Origin: an uncultured Clostridia bacterium
GTDB taxonomy: Bacteria > Bacillota > Clostridia > TANB77 > CAG-508
Assembly (NCBI GenBank): GCA_934149155.1
Contig: CAKPDZ010000036.1
Location: forward strand, 1-14,437
Length of the DNA stretch: 14,437 nt
Direction of reading: 5' to 3'
The translations under genes were made by a program, and so were the position numbers. Of the stretch, positions 6,912 through 14,101 are shown one piece after another (within the stretch, counting starts at the first letter, position 1; each line of letters begins with the position of its first letter). The notes under the pieces are model-generated. The model ran no database searches, was not told where the DNA came from, and saw nothing but the letters and a program-made list of their open reading frames with translations.

Positions 6912-8150
6912 TTATGTTCTAAGCAGATTAAACCATTTATTATAAATGAATTTGGCCATATTTAATAAATCTATTTTTTCTATAGAATTTTCTGCGACCA
7001 AGTTAACAGTTGAAATATTAGAACCATTCAAAGAATAAGTAATTGTTCCAAGTTGCCCACCTTTTTCAATAGGAGCTTGAATTGAGTCTTTCAAAGAAAT
7101 TTCATATGTTATGTTAGATTCTTCACCTTTTTTTACAAGAAAAGATGGAGAGTTTTCATAAACTGCATTTACATTTGTTGAAATTCCTTTTGTTACATTA
7201 ATATTTTTTATAACATCTCCTTGATTGCCAAAGGATTTATAAGAATAAGTATTAAAACCATAATCTAGAAGAGTGCTTGCATTGCTGAAACGAAGAGCAG
7301 AAGTCGGAGCTTTCATTATAACTGCAATTAAAGACAATCCATCTCTTGTTGCAGATGCTGAAAGATTGAATAATGCAAGTGATGTAGAACCTGTTTTTAG
7401 GCCAGTACATCCAGAGTAATTTCGTACTAATTTATTGGTATTAGCAAGGGCAGATTTTCCATCTCTTAATGTGTCAGTCCAAATAGTCGAATAATTTGTA
7501 ATTGAGGGATGATTCATTAATAATTCTCTAGACATTAAAGCTATATCATAGGCAGATGTTAAATGTTCATCTTCATCAAGTCCATGACAGTTTTTAAATG
7601 TTGTATCATTCATGCCAAGTTCTTTAGCACGTGAATTCATCATTTGAACAAAATTTTCTTCAGTTCCACCGAGGTATTCTGCCATTGCTGTAACACAATC
7701 ATTAGCACTAACAACTGCAATTGCTTTTAACATATCATTAACACTTAAGGTTTCTGTAGTATCTAACCAGATTTGTGAACCGCCCATATTTGCAGCATTA
7801 CTACTACATGGAATTTGAGTATCAAGTGTTATTTTTCCAGAATCTAAAGCTTCCATAATAAGTAAAAGACTCATTATTTTAGTAACACTTGCAGGATGTA
7901 AACGTTCATGAATATTGTGCCCATATAAGATTTGACCAGTAGTCTGTTCAATTAAAATAGCCGCCCCTGCATCTAAATTCAAAAAATTGTTATTTGAAAT
8001 GTCAGTATTTTCTGACAAAGGAGATGATGTTTCTAAGACTGGATTTAATACAGACCAAGTATAGCTATCTGTAAAACTAAGACAAGGAAGTGTGAAAGAA
8101 CATAATAAGGTAATTAATATTATACAATAAATTATTTTTTTATTTTGCAT
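6912..8150 (-). CDS. Serine-type D-alanyl-D-alanine carboxypeptidase (penicillin-binding protein, peptidase S11)
   Basis: It removes the terminal D-alanine from peptidoglycan pentapeptides outside the cytoplasmic membrane. Residues 1-27 are a signal peptide with a lysine-containing start and a hydrophobic core (IIYCIILITLLC). The catalytic triad motifs are present and well spaced: SVTK (88-91, nucleophile S88), SAN (148-150) and KTG (252-254). A PBP5-like C-terminal domain follows, and the end FIYNKWFNLLRT could be an amphipathic membrane anchor as in DacA/DacF proteins. At 412 residues the length is normal. GGAGG lies seven bases before the ATG at 8150. It is divergent from the SanA-like gene, also a cell-envelope type. 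The closest named relatives are DacF and DacB of spore formers; I cannot choose between the paralogues. Confidence 0.93.
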   Translation of the reverse strand: MQNKKIIYCIILITLLCSFTLPCLSFTDSYTWSVLNPVLETSSPLSENTDISNNNFLNLDAGAAILIEQTTGQILYGHNIHERLHPASVTKIMSLLLIMEALDSGKITLDTQIPCSSNAANMGGSQIWLDTTETLSVNDMLKAIAVVSANDCVTAMAEYLGGTEENFVQMMNSRAKELGMNDTTFKNCHGLDEDEHLTSAYDIALMSRELLMNHPSITNYSTIWTDTLRDGKSALANTNKLVRNYSGCTGLKTGSTSLALFNLSASATRDGLSLIAVIMKAPTSALRFSNASTLLDYGFNTYSYKSFGNQGDVIKNINVTKGISTNVNAVYENSPSFLVKKGEESNITYEISLKDSIQAPIEKGGQLGTITYSLNGSNISTVNLVAENSIEKIDLLNMAKFIYNKWFNLLRT

Positions 8151-8227
8151 GTTTTTCCTCCATTTTTGTATGTATTTTTATAAAAGTATATGCAAAAATC
8201 TTTTATATATAACATTATAAATGATTA

Positions 8228-8256
8228 TTGCTATAATTGTTTTAATATGTTAAAAT
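8228..8256 (+). promoter_or_regulatory. Candidate promoter of the SanA/YdcF-like gene
   Basis: TTGCTA (8228-8233), a 17-base spacer and TAAAAT (8251-8256), followed by a leader of about 28 bases to the ATG at 8291. The -10 differs from consensus at one position and the -35 at two. Confidence 0.5.
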
Positions 8257-8290
8257 AAAAGACATAATAATAAATAAAGAAGGGAAAATT

Positions 8291-8950
8291 ATGAGAAAAA
8301 TGATTAAATACATAATTATGTTGATATTGATTTTTGTAGTAAGTGTATTAGCTATAAATTTTTTCGTTAAAATAGTTACTAAAAACAGAATTTTGAAAAA
8401 AGAAGAATATTCTAAATTAGAAAATATAGATTGTATAATAGTTTTAGGAGCTGGAATATGGGGAGACAAACCAAGCCCAATGCTTGAAGATAGATTAAAA
8501 GAAGCTATTTCATTATACAATCAGAATGTATCTTCTAAGATTATTATGAGCGGAGACCATGGAAAAGAAGATTATGATGAAGTAAATATAATGAAAGAAT
8601 ATGCGATAGAACAAGGGGTTGCCTCAGAAGACATATTTATGGATCATGCAGGTTTTTCAACTTATGAAAGTATGTATAGAGCTAAAGAAGTTTTTGAAGC
8701 TAATAAAATAGTTATAGTAACGCAAAAATATCATTTATACAGAGCTTTGTATATTGCAAAACAATTAGGAATTGAAGCATATGGTGTGAATTCTAATCCA
8801 AGAAAATATGTTGGAGCAACATATAGAGAAGCTAGAGAAATAATAGCAAGAGATAAAGATTTTATAAAATGTATATTTAAGCCACAACCGAAATATTTAG
8901 GAGAAACTATTCCGGTTAATGGTGATGGAAATATAACAAATGACAAATAA
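8291..8950 (+). CDS. SanA/YdcF-like DUF218 protein, membrane-anchored
   Basis: The 219-residue protein has one N-terminal membrane segment (about 5-27), then a DUF218 domain facing outside. Family features include IIVLGAGIWGDKPSPMLEDR (about 49-68), the SGDHG turn, the acidic DEVNIMKEYA helix start, FSTYESMYRA, and VTQKYHLYRALYIAKQLG. The pattern is closest to SanA-type members, linked in Escherichia coli to envelope barrier function and vancomycin tolerance; the biochemical activity of the family is not established. The ATG follows GAAGGGA by seven bases. It is divergent from the peptidoglycan carboxypeptidase with a 140-base spacer, which loosely suggests an envelope role. It ends in a strong shared terminator. 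Confidence 0.88.
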   Translation: MRKMIKYIIMLILIFVVSVLAINFFVKIVTKNRILKKEEYSKLENIDCIIVLGAGIWGDKPSPMLEDRLKEAISLYNQNVSSKIIMSGDHGKEDYDEVNIMKEYAIEQGVASEDIFMDHAGFSTYESMYRAKEVFEANKIVIVTQKYHLYRALYIAKQLGIEAYGVNSNPRKYVGATYREAREIIARDKDFIKCIFKPQPKYLGETIPVNGDGNITNDK

Positions 8951-8951
8951 G

Positions 8952-8989
8952 AAAAGTTGCCAAAAGAATAATTCTTTTTGGCAACTTTT
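8952..8989. terminator. Bidirectional intrinsic terminator between the SanA-like and Crp/Fnr genes
   Basis: Arms 8952-8968 (AAAAGTTGCCAAAAGAA) and 8972-8989 pair with one extra T in the right arm and a 3-base loop. T-rich ends exist on both strands. The right arm includes the first two bases of the minus-strand gene's stop triplet (8988-8990). Confidence 0.85.
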
Positions 8990-9617
8990 AGTATAACAAA
9001 GTAATTTTACTTCCTTTTTTTACAATAAAACCATCATCAACTAACAATTTAAACTCTCTCATCATAGCACTTCTATCAACACTTAAAAAATCTGCTAAGT
9101 CAGTATAAGAAAATGGCAAAGTAAAGTTTTTTTGCAAAGAACCTTTAGATAAAATATCAAAATAAGAAAGAATTTTACTTCTAGTTGTCCTCTTTGTAAG
9201 AAGTTCAATACGTAAATTTAATTCTATAATGTTATTCAAAAAAAGTTCGCTCAAGTTACTAGTAAGAGTTTTATGAAAATCGCAATTACGTCTGCACTTA
9301 GTAAGTAAAGTATCATATGTAAAAAACAGAATTTCTGAGTTTTTATGTGCAACTGCGAAAAGTTCATTATTTGTGTTGGCAGGGTAAAAAACTTCGCCAA
9401 AAACATCACTATCAACAAAATGACTAATAATAGTTTTATTTCCATTAACATCATATCTTATTAGATCAACTTCGCCTGAAAGTACTATACAAAGCTGATT
9501 ACGCTTTTCTATATATGTTGTTACAGTATCACCTTTATCAAATTTTTTTATTTGAACTCTATGACAACTATGTCTAAAATTTTCTATAAAATTTTTTTTG
9601 TCGAAATTAGTATCCAT
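8988..9617 (-). CDS. Crp/Fnr-family transcriptional regulator
   Basis: A 209-residue DNA-binding regulator. Residues about 20-105 form the cyclic-nucleotide-like beta-barrel (FDKGDTVTTY, LCIVLSGEVDLIRYDVNGN, FGEVFYP), then a long dimerisation helix (118-142) and a Crp-type winged helix-turn-helix near 168-205 (YTDLADFLSVDRSAMMREFK, DDGFIVKKGSKI). Cysteines at 18, 43, 108 and 112 are not arranged like the N-terminal iron-sulfur ligands of Fnr, and the barrel lacks a clear cAMP-binding signature, so the signal is unknown. The start is the ATG at 9617, eight bases after GGAGG; an in-frame TTG at 9632 would contain the ribosome site itself and is rejected. It is divergent from nrdD, making nrdD a plausible but unproven target. 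Confidence 0.92.
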   Translation of the reverse strand: MDTNFDKKNFIENFRHSCHRVQIKKFDKGDTVTTYIEKRNQLCIVLSGEVDLIRYDVNGNKTIISHFVDSDVFGEVFYPANTNNELFAVAHKNSEILFFTYDTLLTKCRRNCDFHKTLTSNLSELFLNNIIELNLRIELLTKRTTRSKILSYFDILSKGSLQKNFTLPFSYTDLADFLSVDRSAMMREFKLLVDDGFIVKKGSKITLLY

Positions 9618-9678
9618 AAAAAATGCCTCCAAACTTTCAAAATCTTATGTACCAAAAGTTACAAAATTCAACATAATA

Positions 9679-9706
9679 ATTATACTAAAAATTATGAAAT
9701 TTTGAA
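9679..9706 (-). promoter_or_regulatory. Candidate promoter of the Crp/Fnr-type gene, with an internal palindrome
   Basis: On the minus strand, TTCAAA (9701-9706), a 16-base spacer and a perfect TATAAT (9679-9684). The spacer and the edge of the -35 contain the palindrome AAAATT-ATGA-AATTTT (9688-9703), which could be a regulator site, though the region is so AT-rich that chance is possible. Confidence 0.4.
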
Positions 9707-9760
9707 AATATTATATTCTATTTTTGTCGCTTTTGCAACAGTTTTTTGAAAAAATAAATG

Positions 9761-9766
9761 TATAAT
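9761..9766 (+). promoter_or_regulatory. Candidate -10 box for nrdD
   Basis: A perfect TATAAT lies 90 bases before the nrdD start. No good -35 box is found at 16-18 bases; TTGCAA at 9733-9738 is 22 bases away. A promoter that needs an activator would look like this, but the evidence is thin. Confidence 0.35.
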
Positions 9767-9856
9767 GGGAACGTACAATAAATAAAAACAAAAGTAACAA
9801 AAACACGCAAATGGCTGAAAACAAAGGCTTTTATGGAAGAAAGGAAATGGGGTAAG

Positions 9857-11983
9857 ATGAAAGTTATTAAAAGAGACGGAAGAACAATTGATTTTGATAG
9901 ACACAAAGTCGAAGTTGCAATTCAAAAAGCAAATAAAGAAGTAAGAGGAAAAGAAAAAGCTACAAAACAAGAAATTGATGAAATAATTGAATATATAGAA
10001 GAATTAGGTAAAAAAAGAATGCTTGTTGAAGATATTCAAGATGTAATAGAAGAAAAATTAATGGAATTTGATAAATTTGAATTAGCTAAAAAATATATAG
10101 TTTATAGATACACAAGAGCATTAGTAAGGAAATCCAATACAACAGATGAATCAATTTTAGGATTAATAAGAAACGAAAATAAAGAATTAGCAGAAGAAAA
10201 TTCAAATAAAAATACAATGTTAGCTTCAACACAAAGAGACTATATTGCAGGAGAAGTTTCAAGAGATTTAACTAGAAGAATGTTATTACCAGAAAAGATA
10301 TCAAAAGCACATGAAGACGGAATCTTACATTTCCATGATGCAGATTATTATGTACAACCAATATTTAATTGCTGTTTAATAAATATAGGAGATATGTTAG
10401 ATAATGGAACTGCAATGAATGGAAAAATGATAGAAAGCCCAAAAAGTTTCCAAGTAGCATGTACAGTAACTACCCAAATAATAGCTGCAGTAGCAAGTAA
10501 TCAATATGGTGGACAATCAGTAGATTTAAAACATTTAGGAAAATATTTAAGAAGAAGTCATGATAAATTTAAAAAGAGACTAACAGAAAAATATGGTGGA
10601 AAACTTTCTAAACAAGTAATAGAAGATATGGTAAAAGATAGAGTAAAAGAAGAACTTTCAGCAGGTGTACAAACAATTCAATATCAAATAAATACATTGA
10701 TGACAACAAATGGACAATCACCATTTGTAACACTATTCTTACATTTAGAGCCAGATGACGAATATATAGAAGAAAATGCAATGATTATCGAAGAAGTTTT
10801 AAAACAAAGAATCGAAGGAATAAAAAATGAAGTTGGAGTATATGTAACACCAGCATTTCCTAAATTAATATATGTATTAGATGAACATAACTGTTTAAAA
10901 GGTGGAAAATATGATTATTTAACAAAATTAGCAGTAAAATGTTCTGCAAAAAGAATGTACCCAGATTACATTTCAGCAAAGAAAATGAAAGAAAATTATG
11001 AAGGAAATGTATTTAGTCCAATGGGATGCAGAAGTTTCTTGGCACCTTGGAAAGATGAAGAAGGAAACTATAAATTTGAAGGAAGATTTAATCAAGGTGT
11101 TGTAAGTATCAACTTACCACAAATAGGAATAATAGCACAAGGCGATGAAGAAAAATTCTGGAAACTATTTGATGAAAGACTAGAACTATGTAAAGAAGCA
11201 TTAATGTGCAGACATTATGCATTAGTAGGAACAAAATCAGACATTTCACCAATTCATTGGCAAAATGGAGCTATTGCTCGTTTAGAAAAAGGAGAAAAAA
11301 TAGATAAATATTTATATGGAGGATATTCAAGTATATCATTAGGATATATTGGTATATATGAACTTACAAAGCTAATGAAAGGTGTTTCTCATACAACAAA
11401 AGAAGGTCATGATTTTGCAATAAAAGTTATGAAACATTTAAATGAAACAATTGAAAAATGGAAAAAAGAAACAAATATAGGATTTGCACTATATGGAACA
11501 CCAGCAGAAAGCTTATGCTATAGATTTGCTCGTATAGATAAAGAAAAATTTGGAAGTATTCCAGATGTAACAGACAAAGGATATTATACAAATTCATACC
11601 ATGTTGATGTTAGAGAAAAAATCGATGCATTTAGTAAACTTAAATTTGAAAGTGAATTCCAACCAATGTCACAAGGAGGAGCTATTTCTTATGTAGAAGT
11701 TCCAAATATGAAGAATAATTTACCAGCTCTTGAAGAAGTTGTTAAATATATTTATGATAATATTCAATATGCAGAATTTAATACAAAATCAGATTATTGC
11801 CAAGTATGTGGATATGATGGAGAAATGATTATCAATGATCAAAATGAATGGGAGTGCCCACAATGCGGAAATAAAGATCATTCTAAATTAAATGTTGTTC
11901 GTCGTACCTGTGGATATTTAGGAGAGAATTTCTGGAATGTTGGAAAAACAAAAGAAATTAAATCTAGAGTTTTACATTTATAA
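9857..11983 (+). CDS. nrdD: Anaerobic (class III) ribonucleoside-triphosphate reductase
   Basis: This enzyme reduces ribonucleoside triphosphates to deoxyribonucleotides under anaerobic conditions using a glycyl radical. Residues 1-90 form an ATP-cone (MKVIKRDGRTIDFD), the allosteric activity switch. The catalytic barrel includes the cysteine in VACTVTT (C202) and the loop cysteine in MGCRSFL (C391). The C-terminus has four zinc-binding cysteines (CQVC 648-651, CPQC 667-670) and the radical site RRTCGYLG with G686. The 708-residue length is normal. I prefer the ATG at 9857 because ATP-cones usually begin MKVIKRDG, with AAGGA 11 bases upstream. An in-frame ATG at 9833, which would add MEERKWGK, is possible. 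The activase gene nrdG, often adjacent, is absent here: a terminator and then hrcA follow. Confidence 0.97.
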   Translation: MKVIKRDGRTIDFDRHKVEVAIQKANKEVRGKEKATKQEIDEIIEYIEELGKKRMLVEDIQDVIEEKLMEFDKFELAKKYIVYRYTRALVRKSNTTDESILGLIRNENKELAEENSNKNTMLASTQRDYIAGEVSRDLTRRMLLPEKISKAHEDGILHFHDADYYVQPIFNCCLINIGDMLDNGTAMNGKMIESPKSFQVACTVTTQIIAAVASNQYGGQSVDLKHLGKYLRRSHDKFKKRLTEKYGGKLSKQVIEDMVKDRVKEELSAGVQTIQYQINTLMTTNGQSPFVTLFLHLEPDDEYIEENAMIIEEVLKQRIEGIKNEVGVYVTPAFPKLIYVLDEHNCLKGGKYDYLTKLAVKCSAKRMYPDYISAKKMKENYEGNVFSPMGCRSFLAPWKDEEGNYKFEGRFNQGVVSINLPQIGIIAQGDEEKFWKLFDERLELCKEALMCRHYALVGTKSDISPIHWQNGAIARLEKGEKIDKYLYGGYSSISLGYIGIYELTKLMKGVSHTTKEGHDFAIKVMKHLNETIEKWKKETNIGFALYGTPAESLCYRFARIDKEKFGSIPDVTDKGYYTNSYHVDVREKIDAFSKLKFESEFQPMSQGGAISYVEVPNMKNNLPALEEVVKYIYDNIQYAEFNTKSDYCQVCGYDGEMIINDQNEWECPQCGNKDHSKLNVVRRTCGYLGENFWNVGKTKEIKSRVLHL

Positions 11984-11991
11984 TAAAATTT

Positions 11992-12022
11992 AGCTGTACT
12001 AAGAAATTTAGTGCAGCTTTTT
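11992..12022 (+). terminator. Intrinsic terminator of nrdD
   Basis: AGCTGTACTAA (11992-12002) pairs with TTAGTGCAGCT (12008-12018), with one G-U pair and a 5-base loop, followed by a run of five T (12018-12022). It begins eight bases after the nrdD stop. Confidence 0.85.
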
Positions 12023-12240
12023 ATAATTGCATTTCATAACTAAGTTTTATGTATTTTAGAAAATTAATAATATATTGTTTTTGTAATACCGCGTAAGCGA
12101 CCAAATGAGCGAAGCGAATGCGATATGGAGCAATCAACATACTAGCTTTTTAATATGTGGATTGCGACACCAAGGTATAAAAAACAATATATTATTAATT
12201 TTCTAAATATAACATGTATTCTATAAGTTATGAATTATAA
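12021..12240 (+). repeat. MITE-like palindromic element, copy 2
   Basis: Perfect 28-bp inner arms at 12055-12082 and 12180-12207. Pairing continues outward, with gaps, to TTATAATT (12021) and AATTATAA (12240). The asymmetric core at 12086-12135 (GCGTAAGCGACCAAATGAGC within it) is identical over 50 bases to the reverse complement of 6800-6849. A second shared block, GATTGCGACACCAAGGTATA, covers 12160-12179. A nested hairpin joins GCAATC (12130-12135) to GATTGC (12160-12165). It fills most of the nrdD-hrcA spacer, and its left end overlaps the T-run of the nrdD terminator. No transposase or target duplication is seen. Confidence 0.8.
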
Positions 12241-12261
12241 TAAGATAAAAGTTATAAAAAA

Positions 12262-12288
12262 TTAGCAAAAACACTTGACAAGTGCTAA
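12262..12288 (+). promoter_or_regulatory. CIRCE-like operator 1 (HrcA binding site) overlapping the -35 box
   Basis: TTAGCAAAA, nine bases, AAGTGCTAA. The spacing fits the CIRCE consensus TTAGCACTC-N9-GAGTGCTAA. The right half differs at one position and the left half at three. It covers the -35 box of the hrcA promoter, so bound HrcA would block RNA polymerase. Confidence 0.75.
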
Positions 12289-12303
12289 AAAGTATTGTAT
12301 TAT
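12275..12303 (+). promoter_or_regulatory. Promoter of the hrcA-grpE-dnaK operon
   Basis: A perfect TTGACA (12275-12280), a 17-base spacer and TATTAT (12298-12303). A perfect TATAAT at 12301-12306 would need a 20-base spacer. Transcription should start near 12310, so the second operator lies at the beginning of the transcript. Confidence 0.75.
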
Positions 12304-12314
12304 AATATACGAAA

Positions 12315-12341
12315 TTAGCAAACAACCAAAACGAGTGCTAA
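12315..12341 (+). promoter_or_regulatory. CIRCE operator 2 (HrcA binding site) in the 5' leader
   Basis: TTAGCAAAC, nine bases, GAGTGCTAA. The right half is a perfect CIRCE half-site; the left half has two mismatches. It starts 53 bases after operator 1, about five helical turns, placing both on the same face of the DNA. Confidence 0.85.
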
Positions 12342-12379
12342 AATAAACTAACAATTCCCAAAACAAGGAGGAATAAAAA

Positions 12380-13408
12380 GTGTTAGAAGAAAGAAAAAAA
12401 AGAGTATTACAAGCAATAGTAGAAGAATATATTCAAACAGCAGAACCTGTAAGTTCAAATGCAATAATGAACTTAGAAGGGTTAGAATGCAGTAGTGCCA
12501 CAATAAGAAATGAAATGGCAGAACTAGAAAAGATGGGATACTTAGAAAAACCACATACATCAGCAGGAAGAGTACCATCAGCGAAAGGATATAGATACTA
12601 TGTAGATGAACTACTACAAGAAGATAAGATAACACTAGATGAAATTAAATATATTAGTGAGAAACTAGAAACAAAAGTAAATGAACTAGAAGAAATAACA
12701 AAAATAGCATCAAATACAATTTCAGAAATAACACATTACACAACAGTTTCAATAGGGCCAAGTTCAGAGGTACAAAAAATAGAAAATATAAAATTCGTAT
12801 TATTAAGTCCAAGAATGATGATGGCTGTAATCCTAACAGATTCAGGATTAGTAAAAGAAACAATAATAAAATTTGATGAAGACATTACAGAAAATCAAGT
12901 TCAAACACTAAGTTATATGTTTAACAACAAATTAAAAGGAGAGCCAATAACAAAGATAGATAAACCATTAGAAAAATATTTGGTAGAAGAAATGAGTTAT
13001 AGTGTAAACTTAATAAAGCCAATTATTGAGCAAATGAAAAAAGTCGTAGAAGAAGAAAGCGTACATTTAGAAGGAGCTAATAAATTATTTGAGCTACCAG
13101 AATTCAACAGTTTAGAAGTTGCAAAAAACTTTGTGAACATATTAGATGAAAAAGACCTAATGGCAGATATGTTAAACACAGGATTTGCAAAAGATATAAA
13201 TGTATATATAGGTGAAGAAAACGAAAAAGAAGAATTAAAAGACTTTAGTGTAGTAACATTCAAGCATAGAATAGGAAATAAAGATTTGGGAACAATTGGA
13301 ATAATAGGACCTAAAAGAATGGATTATGCAAAAGTAATTTCTGTAATGAAATATATTAGTAAAAAATTAAACAATGATAAAGATGATTCAGAAGATAATA
13401 CAAATTAA
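12380..13408 (+). CDS. hrcA: Heat-inducible transcription repressor HrcA
   Basis: HrcA represses class I heat-shock genes by binding CIRCE and is kept active by GroEL. The N-terminal winged helix (LEERKKRVLQAIVEEYIQTA, then SSATIRNEMAELEKMGYLEKPHTSAGRVPS) is highly characteristic. The C-terminal GAF-like domain ends with IGIIGPKRMDYAKVISVMKYIS. The 342-residue length is usual. Translation starts at a GTG (12380), eight bases after AAGGAGG; no ATG start fits. It is the first gene of the heat-shock operon and is preceded by two CIRCE-like sites, so it should repress itself together with grpE and dnaK. Confidence 0.97.
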   Translation: MLEERKKRVLQAIVEEYIQTAEPVSSNAIMNLEGLECSSATIRNEMAELEKMGYLEKPHTSAGRVPSAKGYRYYVDELLQEDKITLDEIKYISEKLETKVNELEEITKIASNTISEITHYTTVSIGPSSEVQKIENIKFVLLSPRMMMAVILTDSGLVKETIIKFDEDITENQVQTLSYMFNNKLKGEPITKIDKPLEKYLVEEMSYSVNLIKPIIEQMKKVVEEESVHLEGANKLFELPEFNSLEVAKNFVNILDEKDLMADMLNTGFAKDINVYIGEENEKEELKDFSVVTFKHRIGNKDLGTIGIIGPKRMDYAKVISVMKYISKKLNNDKDDSEDNTN

Positions 13409-13425
13409 AAGAAAGAAGGTATAAA

Positions 13426-13914
13426 ATGGATAAAGAAGAAAATGTTGAAGAAGTTGAAAACAAAGAAGAAAATGATTGCATAATAGATCCAAAACAACAA
13501 GAACTTGATGAGCTAAATGACAGATATAAAAGAGTTATGGCAGAATTCGAAAATTATAAGAAAAGAAGTGGCAAGGAACGTGAAACATTATATAATTCAA
13601 TACTTGGAGATATAGTTGAAGTATTTTTGCCAATAGTAGATAATCTTGAAAATGCTTTGAAAGTTGAAACACAAGATGTTGAATACAAAAAAGGCATAGA
13701 ACTAGTATTAAAACAATTTAAGGATGTTCTAAAAACAAAAGGAGTTGAAGAAATTCCTGCAATTGGAGAAACTTTTGATCCAAGTTTACATGAGGCTGTA
13801 AGTAGTGTTCAAGACCCAGATAAAAATGCTCAAGAAATTGTGCAAGAATATAGAAAAGGCTACAAAATAGGTTCAAGGGTTATACGTCATTCTATGGTTG
13901 TAGTGGCTAATTAA
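13426..13914 (+). CDS. grpE: Nucleotide exchange factor GrpE
   Basis: GrpE is the cytoplasmic dimer that releases ADP from DnaK. The first ~30 residues are acidic and disordered, followed by a long coiled-coil helix (about 25-75: LDELNDRYKRVMAEFENYKK) and the beta domain with the family signature GETFDPSLHEAV and GYKIGSRVIRHSMVVV at the C-terminus. At 162 residues it is on the short side, mainly because of a short acidic tail. The ATG at 13426 follows GAAGG by six bases and lies 17 bases after the hrcA stop, consistent with one operon. Confidence 0.97.
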   Translation: MDKEENVEEVENKEENDCIIDPKQQELDELNDRYKRVMAEFENYKKRSGKERETLYNSILGDIVEVFLPIVDNLENALKVETQDVEYKKGIELVLKQFKDVLKTKGVEEIPAIGETFDPSLHEAVSSVQDPDKNAQEIVQEYRKGYKIGSRVIRHSMVVVAN

Positions 13915-14024
13915 CATTAAAAGCACTAATCTGCACATTTTCAAAAGCTATTGTAAACATCAAGGTTAATTTAAAAAATAAAATAGTTATTAATTTTAAA
14001 AATATATATTGAGAGGACATAAAA

Positions 14025-14076
14025 GGGGACATATCTTATCCAAAGAGGAAATGACCCTAAATAAAGATGTGTCCCC
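14025..14076. repeat. Inverted repeat (GGGGACA/TGTCCCC) in the grpE-dnaK spacer
   Basis: GGGGACATATCTT (14025-14037) pairs with AAGATGTGTCCCC (14064-14076): twelve Watson-Crick pairs and one G-U pair, with a 26-base loop. The GC-rich tips stand out in AT-rich surroundings. No T-run follows, so it is not a normal terminator. It lies inside the operon about 25 bases before the dnaK start and may be a small mobile palindrome or an mRNA processing or stability site. The rest of the 187-base spacer (13915-14101) shows no gene and no convincing promoter. Confidence 0.6.
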
Positions 14077-14101
14077 ACTAAAAGAAAGGAAGTAATTAAT
14101 T

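Noticed and set aside
8151..8227. Promoter for the carboxypeptidase gene on the minus strand
   Set aside because: A TATACT sequence is present, but no acceptable -35 box lies at the right distance; too weak to list.
9618..9632. TTG start for the Crp/Fnr-type regulator, adding MEAFF
   Set aside because: The extension would include the GGAGG ribosome site of the better ATG at 9617.
12105..12206. Short ORF inside repeat copy 2, beginning MSEANAIWSN, with a related ORF in copy 1 (6735-6830, minus)
   Set aside because: The shared residues come only from the identical DNA core. After it the copies differ by an indel and the protein sequences diverge completely; there is no ribosome site. It is not treated as a gene.
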